This document shows, piece after piece, positions 22,752-32,270 of a stretch of 64,000 nt of DNA. Position 1 is the stretch's first letter. Every line of letters begins with the position of its first letter. This DNA is from Aspidapion aeneum (Eukaryota; Arthropoda; Insecta; Coleoptera; Brentidae): the NCBI GenBank assembly GCA_963576565.1, contig OY755040.1, forward strand, positions 85,430,321-85,494,320. Reading direction: 5' to 3'. Position numbers and translations under genes: made by a program. The notes under the pieces were generated by a model. The model worked only from the letters and a program-made list of their open reading frames with translations, was not told the DNA's origin and made no database searches.

Positions 22752-24284
22752 GCGAAAAAGTTGAAACAAGCAAACCTCGATATAAGAAATGCTAAACAAA
22801 GCATCACTAAAACTGAGACATTTTTGAATACAAATGCCAATGTTTTATTATACTGTTTTGGCTACACAAACAGATGATAGAGCGAGCATATGAAAAATAT
22901 TGCAAAGTTCAAGATGTGATTAAGGAGTTGGAAACTGATGAGACAAAAATACAGTTGCGCGAGGAAATTGAAGAAAGATATGTAAATTGTAAGTCAAAAT
23001 GACAAATTTTTATTGCGTAGACTTTGCGAGTTTTTATGATATTTTCAATGCAGTTGTTTTAAGCGATCCAGATCTTTCGGATGCACAAAAATTAATTAAT
23101 TTAAAAACGAGCCTTACCGGCGAACCTCTCAAACTTATTGATGGTCTACAATTTATTTATAGTAACCTAGACGTAGCATTAGATATGTTAAAGGCGCGGT
23201 ATGAAAATAAATTGTCAGCAATATATTCACATTTGAAAAACCTTTTGGAAATTTCATCTGTTAACAAAAACTCGTCTTTGCGGCAATTTATAACAAATAT
23301 AAAACTGAATAACGAGTGTCTCAAAAACTTGGGAGTTTCTGTGGAACATTGGGACCTTATTTTAGTTTACTGCTTATCACAAAAATTAGATGTTAACACC
23401 AGACGTACCTATGAGGAAGAAAGAGGTCCTACACAAATGCCCAAGTTAGATGGTTTTCTAAAATTTCTGGAAACGCGGTGTCAGGCTGCTGAAAATCTAT
23501 CTTCTCCAGAAATGGTTAAAAAATATTCCCATTTTGCAGAAAATCGAAATTTTTGTAATTACTGTAAAATGACAAATCATAACATGTACAAATGCTTTAA
23601 ATTTAAAGCACTGTCTGTTGCACAGAGAAAACAGTTTGTTTACTCAAATCGATTATGTTTTAAATGTTTTTCAAAACACTCTCAAAACCAATGTGATTGG
23701 AAAAATTGTCTCTTGTGTGGAGAATCTCACAATTCGTTATTACATCACTCAGAAAATAATAGAAATAATTCAAATTCTAAAAGTGAAAAATCACAAACTA
23801 AAAATGTTGATCAAAAAGCAAAACAACAAAGTTTTAACGGAGCTGCTGACTCGAAAGCAGCACAAAATTCAAATTCAAATCCATCTTTCTCAAAACAATC
23901 CAATCCTGAGCAACAAGCTCATGGTAGCGGTTCAAAAACTTGCAATTTTATTGATCAAAAATCTCATATTTTACTGGCTACAGCTAATGTAAGTTTGATC
24001 AGTAATTCTGGTACTTTGATTCAGGCTAGAGTTGTAATAACACATTCATTAGCAAAAAAACTAAACTACCCTACATACAAACAGAATGTGTTAATTTCTG
24101 GTGTGTCTGGAAGTATGCAGTGTATTGAGTCAATTGAAATTGACATGGTGTCAAATGTTGACAAAAACAAACGTTTTAGGGTTGATGATCAGTGACCAAA
24201 ATAATTTTGTCAAAACTTCCTCAATGTCCCATAAATTATAATCAGCTGGATATTCCAGAAAGTATTGTGTTAGCAGATGCAAAA
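22752..24284 (+). pseudogene. BEL/Pao retrotransposon gag-protease fragment (copy X)
   Basis: The gag begins with a charged helical N-terminal region split over two frames (KLKQANLDIRNAKQS; IERAYEKYCKVQDVI). A 398-residue frame (22999-24195) follows. It has the BEL gag core (LSDAQKLINLKTSLTGEPLK), Cys/His knuckles (CNYCKMTNHNMYKC, CFKCFSKHSQNQC) and the start of the aspartic protease. The catalytic Asp-Ser-Gly segment expected right after ILLATANVSLIS...LIQARV is missing: the frame goes directly to VITHSLAKKL, an in-frame loss of about ten residues. The last 327 bp are ~99% identical to 30654-30982. Pol is absent here; sequence diverges at 24284. Confidence 0.85.
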
Positions 24285-25069
24285 GAATGAAGAATATCAT
24301 TTTATTTTTAATAGTGCGTAACTTGTTAAGGTTAGGGCTACATTTAAAATTTCAAAGGTGTTCGTAAGTTGGGGTAAATTTTTTTAAAGAAAAATAAATA
24401 GTTTTTTCATTATAATCTTTATTATTATTTTTTTAAATATGGTCTATACAGAAAACTATATGTACACTGTCTTACAGGCCATAAAATTATTTAATATCCT
24501 ACAAAAAAGTTCATAATACATTTTTGGCAGAAAGATTAGTTTTAAGAAAAATTTCGATAAAAGTTATTTTCGGTTTACATAAAAAATTATTTTATCAGAT
24601 AGACGCCCCTGGAGTAGCAATCTCGGCTTTAACTTTAAATTTAATTTTCTACAAAAAAATTTTTAGACATGTTCCAATAAAATGCCTGACCTCACCCACC
24701 CCTTCTTACGGTTTTCTTCCTTACTAATTTCCCCCCTTTACAACCCTCAACCAGCACTGTGTTTCTTACCCCCTTTGCACCCCTTGCCATGTTTTTTTTT
24801 TCATAAAATTATATTGTTCCAGATCAAATCTTAAATTTGTTAACCGCATGTTTGTATCTGTTTTTATTAAAAAGTTCTGAATTTACCACCTTACACCTCT
24901 CACCCACCACTACCTCCGCTTTTTTGCTCATAAAATTGCATTGTGACCAGATCAAATCCTGGATCTGAAACCGCATTATTTGTCTGTTTTCGTTTCAAAG
25001 TTCTGAATTTCGCCCCTTTACACCCCTTACTTATTGTATTTGCGATTTTTTTTATTAAATTTTATTATG
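24285..25069. other. Non-coding; short tandem repeat of ~125 bp
   Basis: 24720-25050 holds about three imperfect units with CAGATCAAATC, AAGTTCTGAATTT and CACCCCTTAC-like segments. The rest has no recognised feature. Confidence 0.5.
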
Positions 25070-25071
25070 TA

Positions 25072-26528
25072 CAGGTTGTCCCAAATTGGGCACTTTTAGG
25101 GGGTTTAAGATACTTCTAGGGGAAACAGAGAAAAACTGACAACGCATTGCGAGGCTCAAATTTCAAGAGAAGACTTATAGTGAAAACCGCATTTTGAAAT
25201 ATCGTCTCGTCCTTGAGCTACGGGGGCTTTTTGAAAAGTCTACATTTTCGAAGGGATTCTATAACTTCGTTATTAGTGGAAATTTTGATTTAGAGTAACC
25301 TGCAATTTTATAGACTTTGTCACGAGGAATTCACCCGCTAAAATAATTTTAACTGTCACTTTTAGTTTTTGAGAGCGGTTTAGGAGATATTCAGCTTTTT
25401 CACTTATTTCTAGTGCGCTATGATTTCCTGCTGAGGCAGGTCAAGGCACTCCAGTATTTTTATTATTTTACACAGTCAAAAATATAGTTAGCCTGGTTTG
25501 GAAAAATTATAATTCAGCTGATAATTATTCCGTTTAAGTGTTCGGTGGAATGAAGTTTTCGGTATGCCTGTGGCAGCTTCTAATTGTCTCAATGATCGCG
25601 AATTATTTTGTTGTAACTCACCAATAATGCCTATGTCCTCTAACTCACGGTCCCTTTTAACGTCATATATTTTGGCCCGCCGTTTTGAAAAAGAGCCATA
25701 CTGAACAAGGTTCCTTTTCAACTTTAGAAATATATCCATATACGGTTGTCTTCGTTCGGGATACCTTTGAAGATAAGTTAGATAATAAGTTTCCAGCGCC
25801 CTGTCGATTATCATTACTTTCCCAGTAACATTTTAACATGTCATACTTTTTATCATTTTGATACATATTTCAAAATAAAATTAAAAACGCTTTTGTGCCA
25901 AATAATTTCATATCAAAGCGTAATGTCAAATTGTTTAAACAAAAAAACAAAAAACAATGACAAAACGACAAGACGCAAGGCCAACGTGATTTGCATAGTA
26001 TCAGACAACAAAACTATAGGAGCATTGAAGTAGGATTTGACTGCAAGCTTTCATGTCAATGGCGCATGACGTCATTCAACGCATACTAGACAAAAATAAA
26101 AAACTTTAATTATCTCCGAAACCGCACAATAAAGCTATGACATATTATGATACATCATTTTGAAAAGAATTCAATGACGAATTCGAAAATTAATTAAAAT
26201 ATACGCCATTCCATAAGAAAAAATGCAACTTTATTTCATGACTCAAAAAACAAAAGTATCAGTTAAAATTTAATTTAGCGGGTGAATGCCTCTGAATTTA
26301 CTCTAAATCAAAATTTCCACTAATAACCAAGTTATAGACCCCCTTCCAAAACGCAGACTTTTCAAAAAGCCCCCGTAGGTCAAAGACGAGACGATATTTC
26401 AAAATGTGGTTTTCACTATTTATAAGTCTTCTCTTGAAATTTGAGCATCGCACTGCGTGGTCAGTTATTCGGTGTCTCCACGGGAAGTACCTTAAATCTC
26501 CTAAAAGTGCCCGATTTGGGACACCCTG
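25072..26528 (-). mobile_element. Internally deleted DUF4817-type Tc1/mariner relative
   Basis: Inverted ends of about 250 bp begin CAGGTTGTCCCAAATTGGGC (left) and, from the right, CAGGGTGTCCCAAATCGGGC. The element sits between TA dinucleotides (25070-25071 and 26529-26530), the target duplication of the Tc1/mariner group. Inside, only the N-terminal DNA-binding part of a transposase is left. It therefore cannot move by itself but could be moved in trans. Confidence 0.85.
25488..25866 (-). pseudogene. DUF4817-type transposase, N-terminal remnant
   Basis: Two overlapping frames with a shift near 25800 encode the arthropod DUF4817-like helix-turn-helix (YDMLKCYWES; DRALETYYLTY; QRYPERRQPYMDIFLKLKRN). 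A second HTH-like segment follows (GIIGELQQNNSRSLRQLEAA, GIPKTSFHRTLKRN). The sequence ends before any DDE catalytic residue. The family is recognised by the order of the helical DNA-binding region and the YPERRQP-type motif. Confidence 0.8.
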
Positions 26529-26530
26529 TA

Positions 26531-27253
26531 CAGCCCCTAGTCCACAATTGTATTTTATCATTAGACCTACATTAATGTGTGCCAAATTTTATTAAAATCG
26601 GTTCACGGTAAGTTTCTCGAAAATGAGTCGCAAGATTTGATAGACAGAGTGTTCTAATTTCGAAAAATAAAAACTTTAGAATTGTATAGTGTAATTTGTT
26701 ATAAGCTAAAACCCCAAAAAACAACTGCGCAAGGGTTTTCGCAAAATTTAATTTTAGGCACCCAAATAAGTGCGCAAAATAAGAAGGTACTTTGTGCACT
26801 TAAATAAAAAAAAGCAGTTTTTCCAACTTTTCCCACAAACTTTCGCAACGTTTTAAAAATGTGATATTTCCTAAAGGGTCTTTAGATAATAGTAAAACGT
26901 TTTCACCCTTTATATAATATTTAAATCTATTTGGATAAAGGTAATACGTTTCTATCACTCTTATAAATTTAGGTAGATAAAACCTATACGTTATCATCTC
27001 AATAAAACCGGCAACAATGCCTGAGGTGGCAGGGAATGGCACATATCTAAAGGTTGTAGATCAGCCTGAGGTCCAAACGTATTCCACGTATATTTCAAAT
27101 ATTTGAAAAAAAATCTTTACCCCTCTTTTGAAATTCTGGTAAAGGAAGTTCCCCTCATTTCATATATGTACCTATATATGGGGTAACATCACTAGAAATA
27201 GGTGAGGCTAGGTCGTCATATCCTTAACGGCGAGGTGACAGCGCCGAGTGCAT

Positions 27254-27256
<3 letters not shown>
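26531..27256. other. Non-coding, AT-rich
   Basis: Possible ends of dispersed repeats (AAAATCGGTTCACGG near 26595; GGCGAGGTGACAGCG near 27229, recalling the palindrome arm motif GAGGTGACAGCG). No gene is recognised. Confidence 0.45.

Positions 27257-27320
<64 letters not shown>
27257..27320. repeat. (TA)n microsatellite
   Basis: About 32 TA units immediately left of the inverted-repeat element starting at 27334. Confidence 0.95.
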
Positions 27321-27328
<8 letters not shown>

Positions 27329-27333
27329 ACAAT

Positions 27334-27838
27334 CACGGTGGATAGAATAGACCGGTGTTCGGATGTTATAAATATATTTTGAATTTTCACGACACTGGTG
27401 GTCCAGCTGATTTTTGTAAACAAAAGTTAGATATGATATGATCAACTAATATTTTTTGATTTTTTTAAAAACTAAGGCAGTTTTCCTACTATTTTTTAGT
27501 ATATTCTTATAAAATAATATTTTTCAGACATACCAGTCGTTATTTCGAAAAAAATTCGAAGAAAATAATGTGTTCGCTTCAGCTTCAAAAATAATCCGCT
27601 GATATTAAACGATCACATTCAGTTTGACCTGTAGTTTAAGGTTTGTGTAATAAAAAATAAAGCGGGCTAAAAAAAAATAACGACAATAAGTCTAGAAAAT
27701 TATATTTTATAAGGATGTACCAGAAAACAGTGGGAAAATCGCCTTAGTTTTCAAAAAATATTAGTAGCTCCGTTATTCATATCATATCTAACTTTTGTTT
27801 ACAAAAATCAGCTGGACCAGCAGTGGCGTGAAAAATTC

Positions 27839-27890
<52 letters not shown>

Positions 27891-27919
27891 CCGAACACCG
27901 GTCTATTCTATCCACCGTG
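27334..27919. mobile_element. Inverted-repeat element with internal (TA)n
   Basis: Ends start CACGGTGGATAGAATAGACC on both sides (perfect over about 30 bp). The arms extend about 200 bp with the blocks GTTAGATATGATATGA and CAGCTGATTTTTGTAAAC. A (TA)n tract at 27842-27885 lies just inside the right end. TTACAAT occurs on both flanks, two bases further out on the right, so a 7-bp duplication is possible. No coding capacity. Confidence 0.75.
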
Positions 27920-28010
27920 GGTTACAATAGCCCTTCTTTTTGTTCTTAATTTAAGCTCTAAAGTAATAAATAATTTTTTTAAATAATTTTTTTAAAGTTA
28001 ATTTTATTAA

Positions 28011-28720
28011 ACGTGAAATTTCGTACCCGTGAATTTAAAAATCAAACAAGTTTCATGGCTAATCGGGCAAAAAGGAGATTTTTTTTCCTTATATTTTTCC
28101 ATGAAAAGATCGAATGCAAATAAAAGAAAACAACTATAGTCCGTGACCTACGACAGCTCTTTGTCTTTTCAGGCCCGATTAGCCATGAAACTTGTTTGAT
28201 TTTTAAATTCACGGGTACGAAATTTCACGTTTGTTAGTATTATTTGGCTTAAAAATTCCGTTGATTGACGCTCACTGTCTTGATGACGGGTAAAAATGCA
28301 AAATGCGTTGATCCGGCCTGAAAAGACAAAGAGCTGTCGTAGGGCACGGACTATAGTTGTTTTCTTTTATTTGCATTCGATCTTTTCATTGATCGATATT
28401 GTATAGCAGTGTTTTTCCCTGCTTTTGGTTTTTTGTTTCTCTCGTATCTCGGTAGATGGCGCTTCTTGCTATAGTTCGCTCACTAATTACATTTAATTAG
28501 AGACAAAACCGTCTGATTAACTTCGCAAGATTTGTCACTTGACCAGCAGTGTTCTGAGGAGTCCCATAAGGACGAAACGGTTAACTGTCAACACTTATTA
28601 GGTGTCCATTAGATCTTGGACCCCCGTGAGGTTAAGCTTTCAAGCTACCCACGGAAAAATATAAGGGAAACAAAAAACTCCTTTTTGCCCGATTAGCCAT
28701 GAAACTTGTTTGATTGTTAA
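28011..28720 (+). mobile_element. Penelope-like element fragment(s), partly inverted
   Basis: 28314-28720 (plus strand) is a unit starting GGCCTGAAAAGACAAAGAGC and ending GCCATGAAACTTGTTTGATT. 28011-28174 is the same unit in inverse but lacking 28390-28652; 28173-28230 is another plus-strand copy of the tail. The plus-strand unit carries a hammerhead ribozyme core. Type I hammerheads with a very short stem III are known from the pseudo-LTRs of Penelope-like elements, and inverted partial copies are common there. No RT or GIY-YIG coding is present, so the Penelope assignment is inferred. Confidence 0.55.
28548..28595 (+). ncRNA. Hammerhead self-cleaving ribozyme (type I, minimal)
   Basis: All conserved parts are present in order. 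Stem I is AGTGTT (28548-28553) with AACACT (28590-28595), six perfect pairs. The core CTGAGGA fits CUGANGA. Stem II is GTCC/GGAC with a CATAA loop. GAAA is at 28574-28577. Stem III is CGGT/ACTG with one G-U pair and an extremely small loop. The cleavage-site TC is at 28588-28589, so cleavage is predicted after 28589. The small stem III suggests activity as a dimer, as reported for retroelement hammerheads. Activity is not proven. Confidence 0.85.
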
Positions 28721-29147
28721 TTTTATTGTCTAAAAAAATACCAGTATTCTGTTGGTAGCAGGAGCTCACACACAGATTTTAGTTCCATTGTGTCTCCTGA
28801 TACCACCAATTAGTTATACTGAAATTTGTATTTTTGAAAATAAAATTTGATTTGATTTAATAATTTTTATTTTAATTATCCCTTTAAATCTAAACAAAGT
28901 TTGTCGATACATAGTGTACCTAAATTAAATAGTTTTCAAGCTATTAGGTTTTAAAATGAATGCAGTTTCATAAGAAATTGACTCATTATTATTCATTGTT
29001 GTTATACAGCTGATAATAAGACCACAAATTTTTTATGTGAAGACACTACTTTAAAACTCGATAACTCAGAAAAGGTTAAACTTAAGTACATTATGTTTTG
29101 ATGAATTTTGCTGGTAATTGAAGAAAAAATTAAAATGTTTAATAATA
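28721..29147. other. Non-coding, AT-rich
   Basis: Probably a continuation of the Penelope-like or flanking repeat (TGGTAGCAGGAGCTCACAC near 28753). No reading frame is recognised. Confidence 0.4.
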
Positions 29148-29149
29148 TA

Positions 29150-29207
29150 CAGGGTGTTCCATAAAAAAAAACAATTATGTTGTGTCACAACTTTATGGCC
29201 AACCCTG
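29150..29207. mobile_element. 58-bp miniature inverted-repeat element
   Basis: CAGGGTGTTCCATAAA and TTTATGGCCAACCCTG form imperfect inverted ends, flanked by TA on both sides (29148-29149, 29208-29209). CAGGGTG ends recur through the window and in the two DUF4817-type elements. It may be a tiny non-autonomous Tc1/mariner derivative. Confidence 0.55.
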
Positions 29208-29209
29208 TA

Positions 29210-30142
29210 AAAATAAGATTACTACTACTTAATAGACATTTTACAACCCTAAAACTTTCGTACTAAACTTTTTTGTATATTGTGCATAATTTAAGAAATA
29301 ATCGACTGTTTCCATACTTAACAGCGACCCTCTACATTATTTTAATAAATATGATTGCGAGCTTCCGGTCTAGTAATACTGACAAGATCACAGCCTACCG
29401 TGACAAAGCTGTCAAACTGACAACGTCAAATAGAATGACACCGATCACCACCCTCTTAACGAAAGCCTTAATAAGTTTAAAAGGGGCTGTCCTAAAAATG
29501 ATTTAACTGAAAATTATGTTTCCGGGTTTTTCAAATGTATTACGACGGACGGGACGGGGGGTTAAGAATTGCTACTTTTTATCCGATCGCGCAAATAAAA
29601 AAAAGGGGGGGGGGTTATCCGAGTTTGGTTTTTACCTTATTCATATGGCTTGGTGTATAATATATGTAAAGTTCCCGCTGAGATAAAAACTATCATGTGC
29701 GCACCCAGGGGGGGTTAGGTTGGTGAAACGATCCCTACGCCTGAGCCTAAGAACTTTTTAGATATTTTCCTAAGTGCGCCACTAAAGCTATACCCACCTA
29801 AATTTGACAATTAATATCTAATTTCGTTCATTAGGCAACATATAGGCTGCGTTTAAAAAAATCAATATAGGGGAGAGTGGGGCATAGTAGCCGTCAGGGC
29901 AAAGTGTTTATTGTGCAAGTTGTGCGACACCAAAAGTTTCCATTTTAAGTGTTCTTTAACTATAACCTATTTATGGTAATTTTGTTCGGCTTAGTAAAAA
30001 GATATCGCATTTTTTCAAATTTTTGGAGCTTAGATCTAAGGTAATATCTTAGTCGTATTGTATGCTTTTTTCAAAAAAAACCTGTAAAAAATATCAATAA
30101 AATGAACCGAAAAGAAGTTAAACATTTTTCAATATATATGTA
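29210..30142. other. Non-coding with G-rich hAT-like scraps
   Basis: 29694-29790 has GTGCGCACCCAGGGGG at one end and GTGCGCCACT at the other, resembling a shrunken hAT-type miniature element. Poly-G tracts lie at about 29550 and 29607. No gene is recognised. Confidence 0.45.
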
Positions 30143-30506
30143 CCGGGTGGGCCAAAAAAACCGGACAATTTTTTTTTATTATAACTTTTGAACCATACAA
30201 TCGATGTTAATGGGACAAACTGCAGTTTGCAGAGAATTAATTAGAGTTTTAACCAAATTAATTTTTTTGTCCGCCATCTCAAAATCCAAGATGGCGGACA
30301 AAATTAAAATGTACCCTTCAAAGATGCTCGTTTATTCTTGTGTTGCGAACATATTTGAATTATTTTTTTAAATTAGTAAAAAAGCTACATTTTTGCCACG
30401 CACAACAAGGTAAAAATCAGCAAAATCGGTTCGCTGATTTTAAACAAAAATATTTGTGTTCCAATCATTGTTTTGCATATTATACGATTGCCTTGCCAAT
30501 CATGTC
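30143..30506. mobile_element. TA-flanked foldback-like repeat, left part
   Basis: Starts CCGGGTGGGCCAAAAAAACC after TA, the mirror of the right end at 22179. It contains TCCGCCATCTCAAAATCCAA next to an inverted AAGATGGCGGAC. It is cut at about 30506 (TCTGCATTC) by a hAT-type element; the right part of the same kind of repeat continues after a hAT end at 20709. Confidence 0.7.
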
Positions 30507-30653
30507 TGCATTCATGGGCGCACCCAGGGGGGGGGGGGCTGGGACTCGGGCTCCCCCCAAGCCTTTTTTTACATATTTTCTACATATTTGATAATAAAAC
30601 ACAAAAAATAGCTTAAAATTTGACATTATAAGGCTTCGGGCCCCCCCAAAAAT
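30507..30653. mobile_element. hAT-type miniature element, left part
   Basis: Begins ATGGGCGCACCCAGGGGG, then has a G-rich and a C-rich tract. It shares AAAACACAAAAAATAGCTTA and ATTATAAGGCTTCGG with 20449-20507. At the poly-C it joins directly to BEL protease sequence, so its right end has been deleted. Confidence 0.6.
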
Positions 30654-31736
30654 CTCATATTTTACTGGCTACAGCTAATGTAAGTTTGATCAGTAATTCT
30701 GGTACTTTGATTCAGGCTAGAGTTGTAATAACACATTCATTAGCATAAAAACTAAACTACCCTACATACAAACAGAATGTGTTAATTTCTGGTGTGTCTG
30801 GAAGTATGCAGTGTAGTGAGTCAATTGAAATTGACATGGTGTCAAATGTTGACAAAAACAAACGTTTTAGGGTTGATTGATCAGTGACCAAAATAATTTT
30901 GTCAAAACTTCCTCAATGTCCCATAAATTATATCAGCTGGATATTCCAGAAAGTATTGTGTTAGCAGATGCTAGTTATCATTCTCCAAATCAATTTGATT
31001 TACTACTTGGTGCTGATATAGCATTTTCAATTATTTTATCTGGCTTGCCTAGGCTGGATTGTAGGTGGTCCATTGCCTTCCACGCTGATTTTAAATTTTA
31101 ATATTCAAACTGTTGATGAAGAATCTAGAGTTTCATTCTTTACTAGTACTCGCCATATTGATGATTTGATGCAAAAATTTTGGTGCTTAGAAGAGGTACC
31201 TAACAAACAATTTTTTTACTAGACCAATATTCTGAATTTATACGTTGATTTAGGTCATGCTCGGTATGTTTCACTTGATCTAAAAACTCAAGATAATGAC
31301 CACAAGTATTTCATTCCACATCATTGTGTGATAAGAAATGATAAAGCTACTACACGTTTAAGAGTTGTTTATGACGCCTCGTTAAAGACAACTTCGAATT
31401 ATTCACTGAATGACATTATACAATTACATATCTTGTGTAGATTCCGTGTTTGTTTGTACGCAGTAGTTTCTTAATACATATATCAAAAATGTATAGTCAA
31501 ATATTGATCAATCCTAACCAGACATTTCTACAAAATATTTTGTGGCGCAAAAACCTTAAAGAAGACTTAAAATGTATATAACTGTTAGGTATGGAACTAA
31601 TTTTGCCCCATACGTTGCCACATGGTGTCTTGTTGAGTTATCACATAAGTACGAAAATAAATATCCTCAGGCTGCAAATGCTATAAAAAGACAAACATAC
31701 ATGGATGATATTTTAACAGCTACAAATCGTTTTGAT
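30654..31736 (+). pseudogene. BEL/Pao retrotransposon protease and reverse transcriptase (copy Y, first part)
   Basis: The sequence opens in the middle of the protease and lacks the same catalytic segment as copy X (ARV then VITHSLA). It continues through the protease C-terminal part (FDLLLGADIAF) and linker (KFWCLEEVPN) into the RT (HHCVIRNDKATTRLRVVYDA, NYSLNDI, YGTNFAPYVATWCL). It reaches the catalytic TYMDDILTATNRF. Several stops and frameshifts interrupt it between 30900 and 31600. At 31736 the RT is cut by a large insertion and resumes at 35421 in the same frame. Confidence 0.85.
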
Positions 31737-32270
31737 CATTGACTTCTATACCCTACGGGCAGACCCGGCATGGGCCTAAATTGCCATTATATCAAGCTTT
31801 TATCGCAATTGACCAAATACAAGTAAGAATTTAATGAGCAAGACAGGGATGAAAATAGAATTTCGGTTTGGTAAGTCCGGACACATGCAACATCGCAAAA
31901 ATATTCTATTTGCTTGTCTTGAATAAAAAAGGGCCGTAACGGCGCAAAATAAAAAATTTGAATTCCACTAGCATTTTTTTATCAACAATTTTCTGTTTGA
32001 ATAATAAATAATTAATAAATACTTACTTGTGTATACTGTGTTTACAAAATTCTCTTCAGTAAAAAAAAGAGTAAAAAAAAATTGTTAGCATGCTAAGTGC
32101 AGTGGATGTATTAAAATTATTGTTTTCATCTTAGAACTTTACAAATGTTGTACATTCCAGGTAAAATATTTTCTTTCTTTGAACAAGGGTCTTCTTCAAC
32201 TCTTCTCTTCTTGGGTGGACTACAAGTTATGCTCGAGTCAGATGAAATTTCTGAACTAAAAATTTCAATT

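Noticed and set aside
29273..29506. 77-residue frame as a host gene exon
   Set aside because: No recognisable domain, no splice sites judged convincing, and surrounded by repeats.
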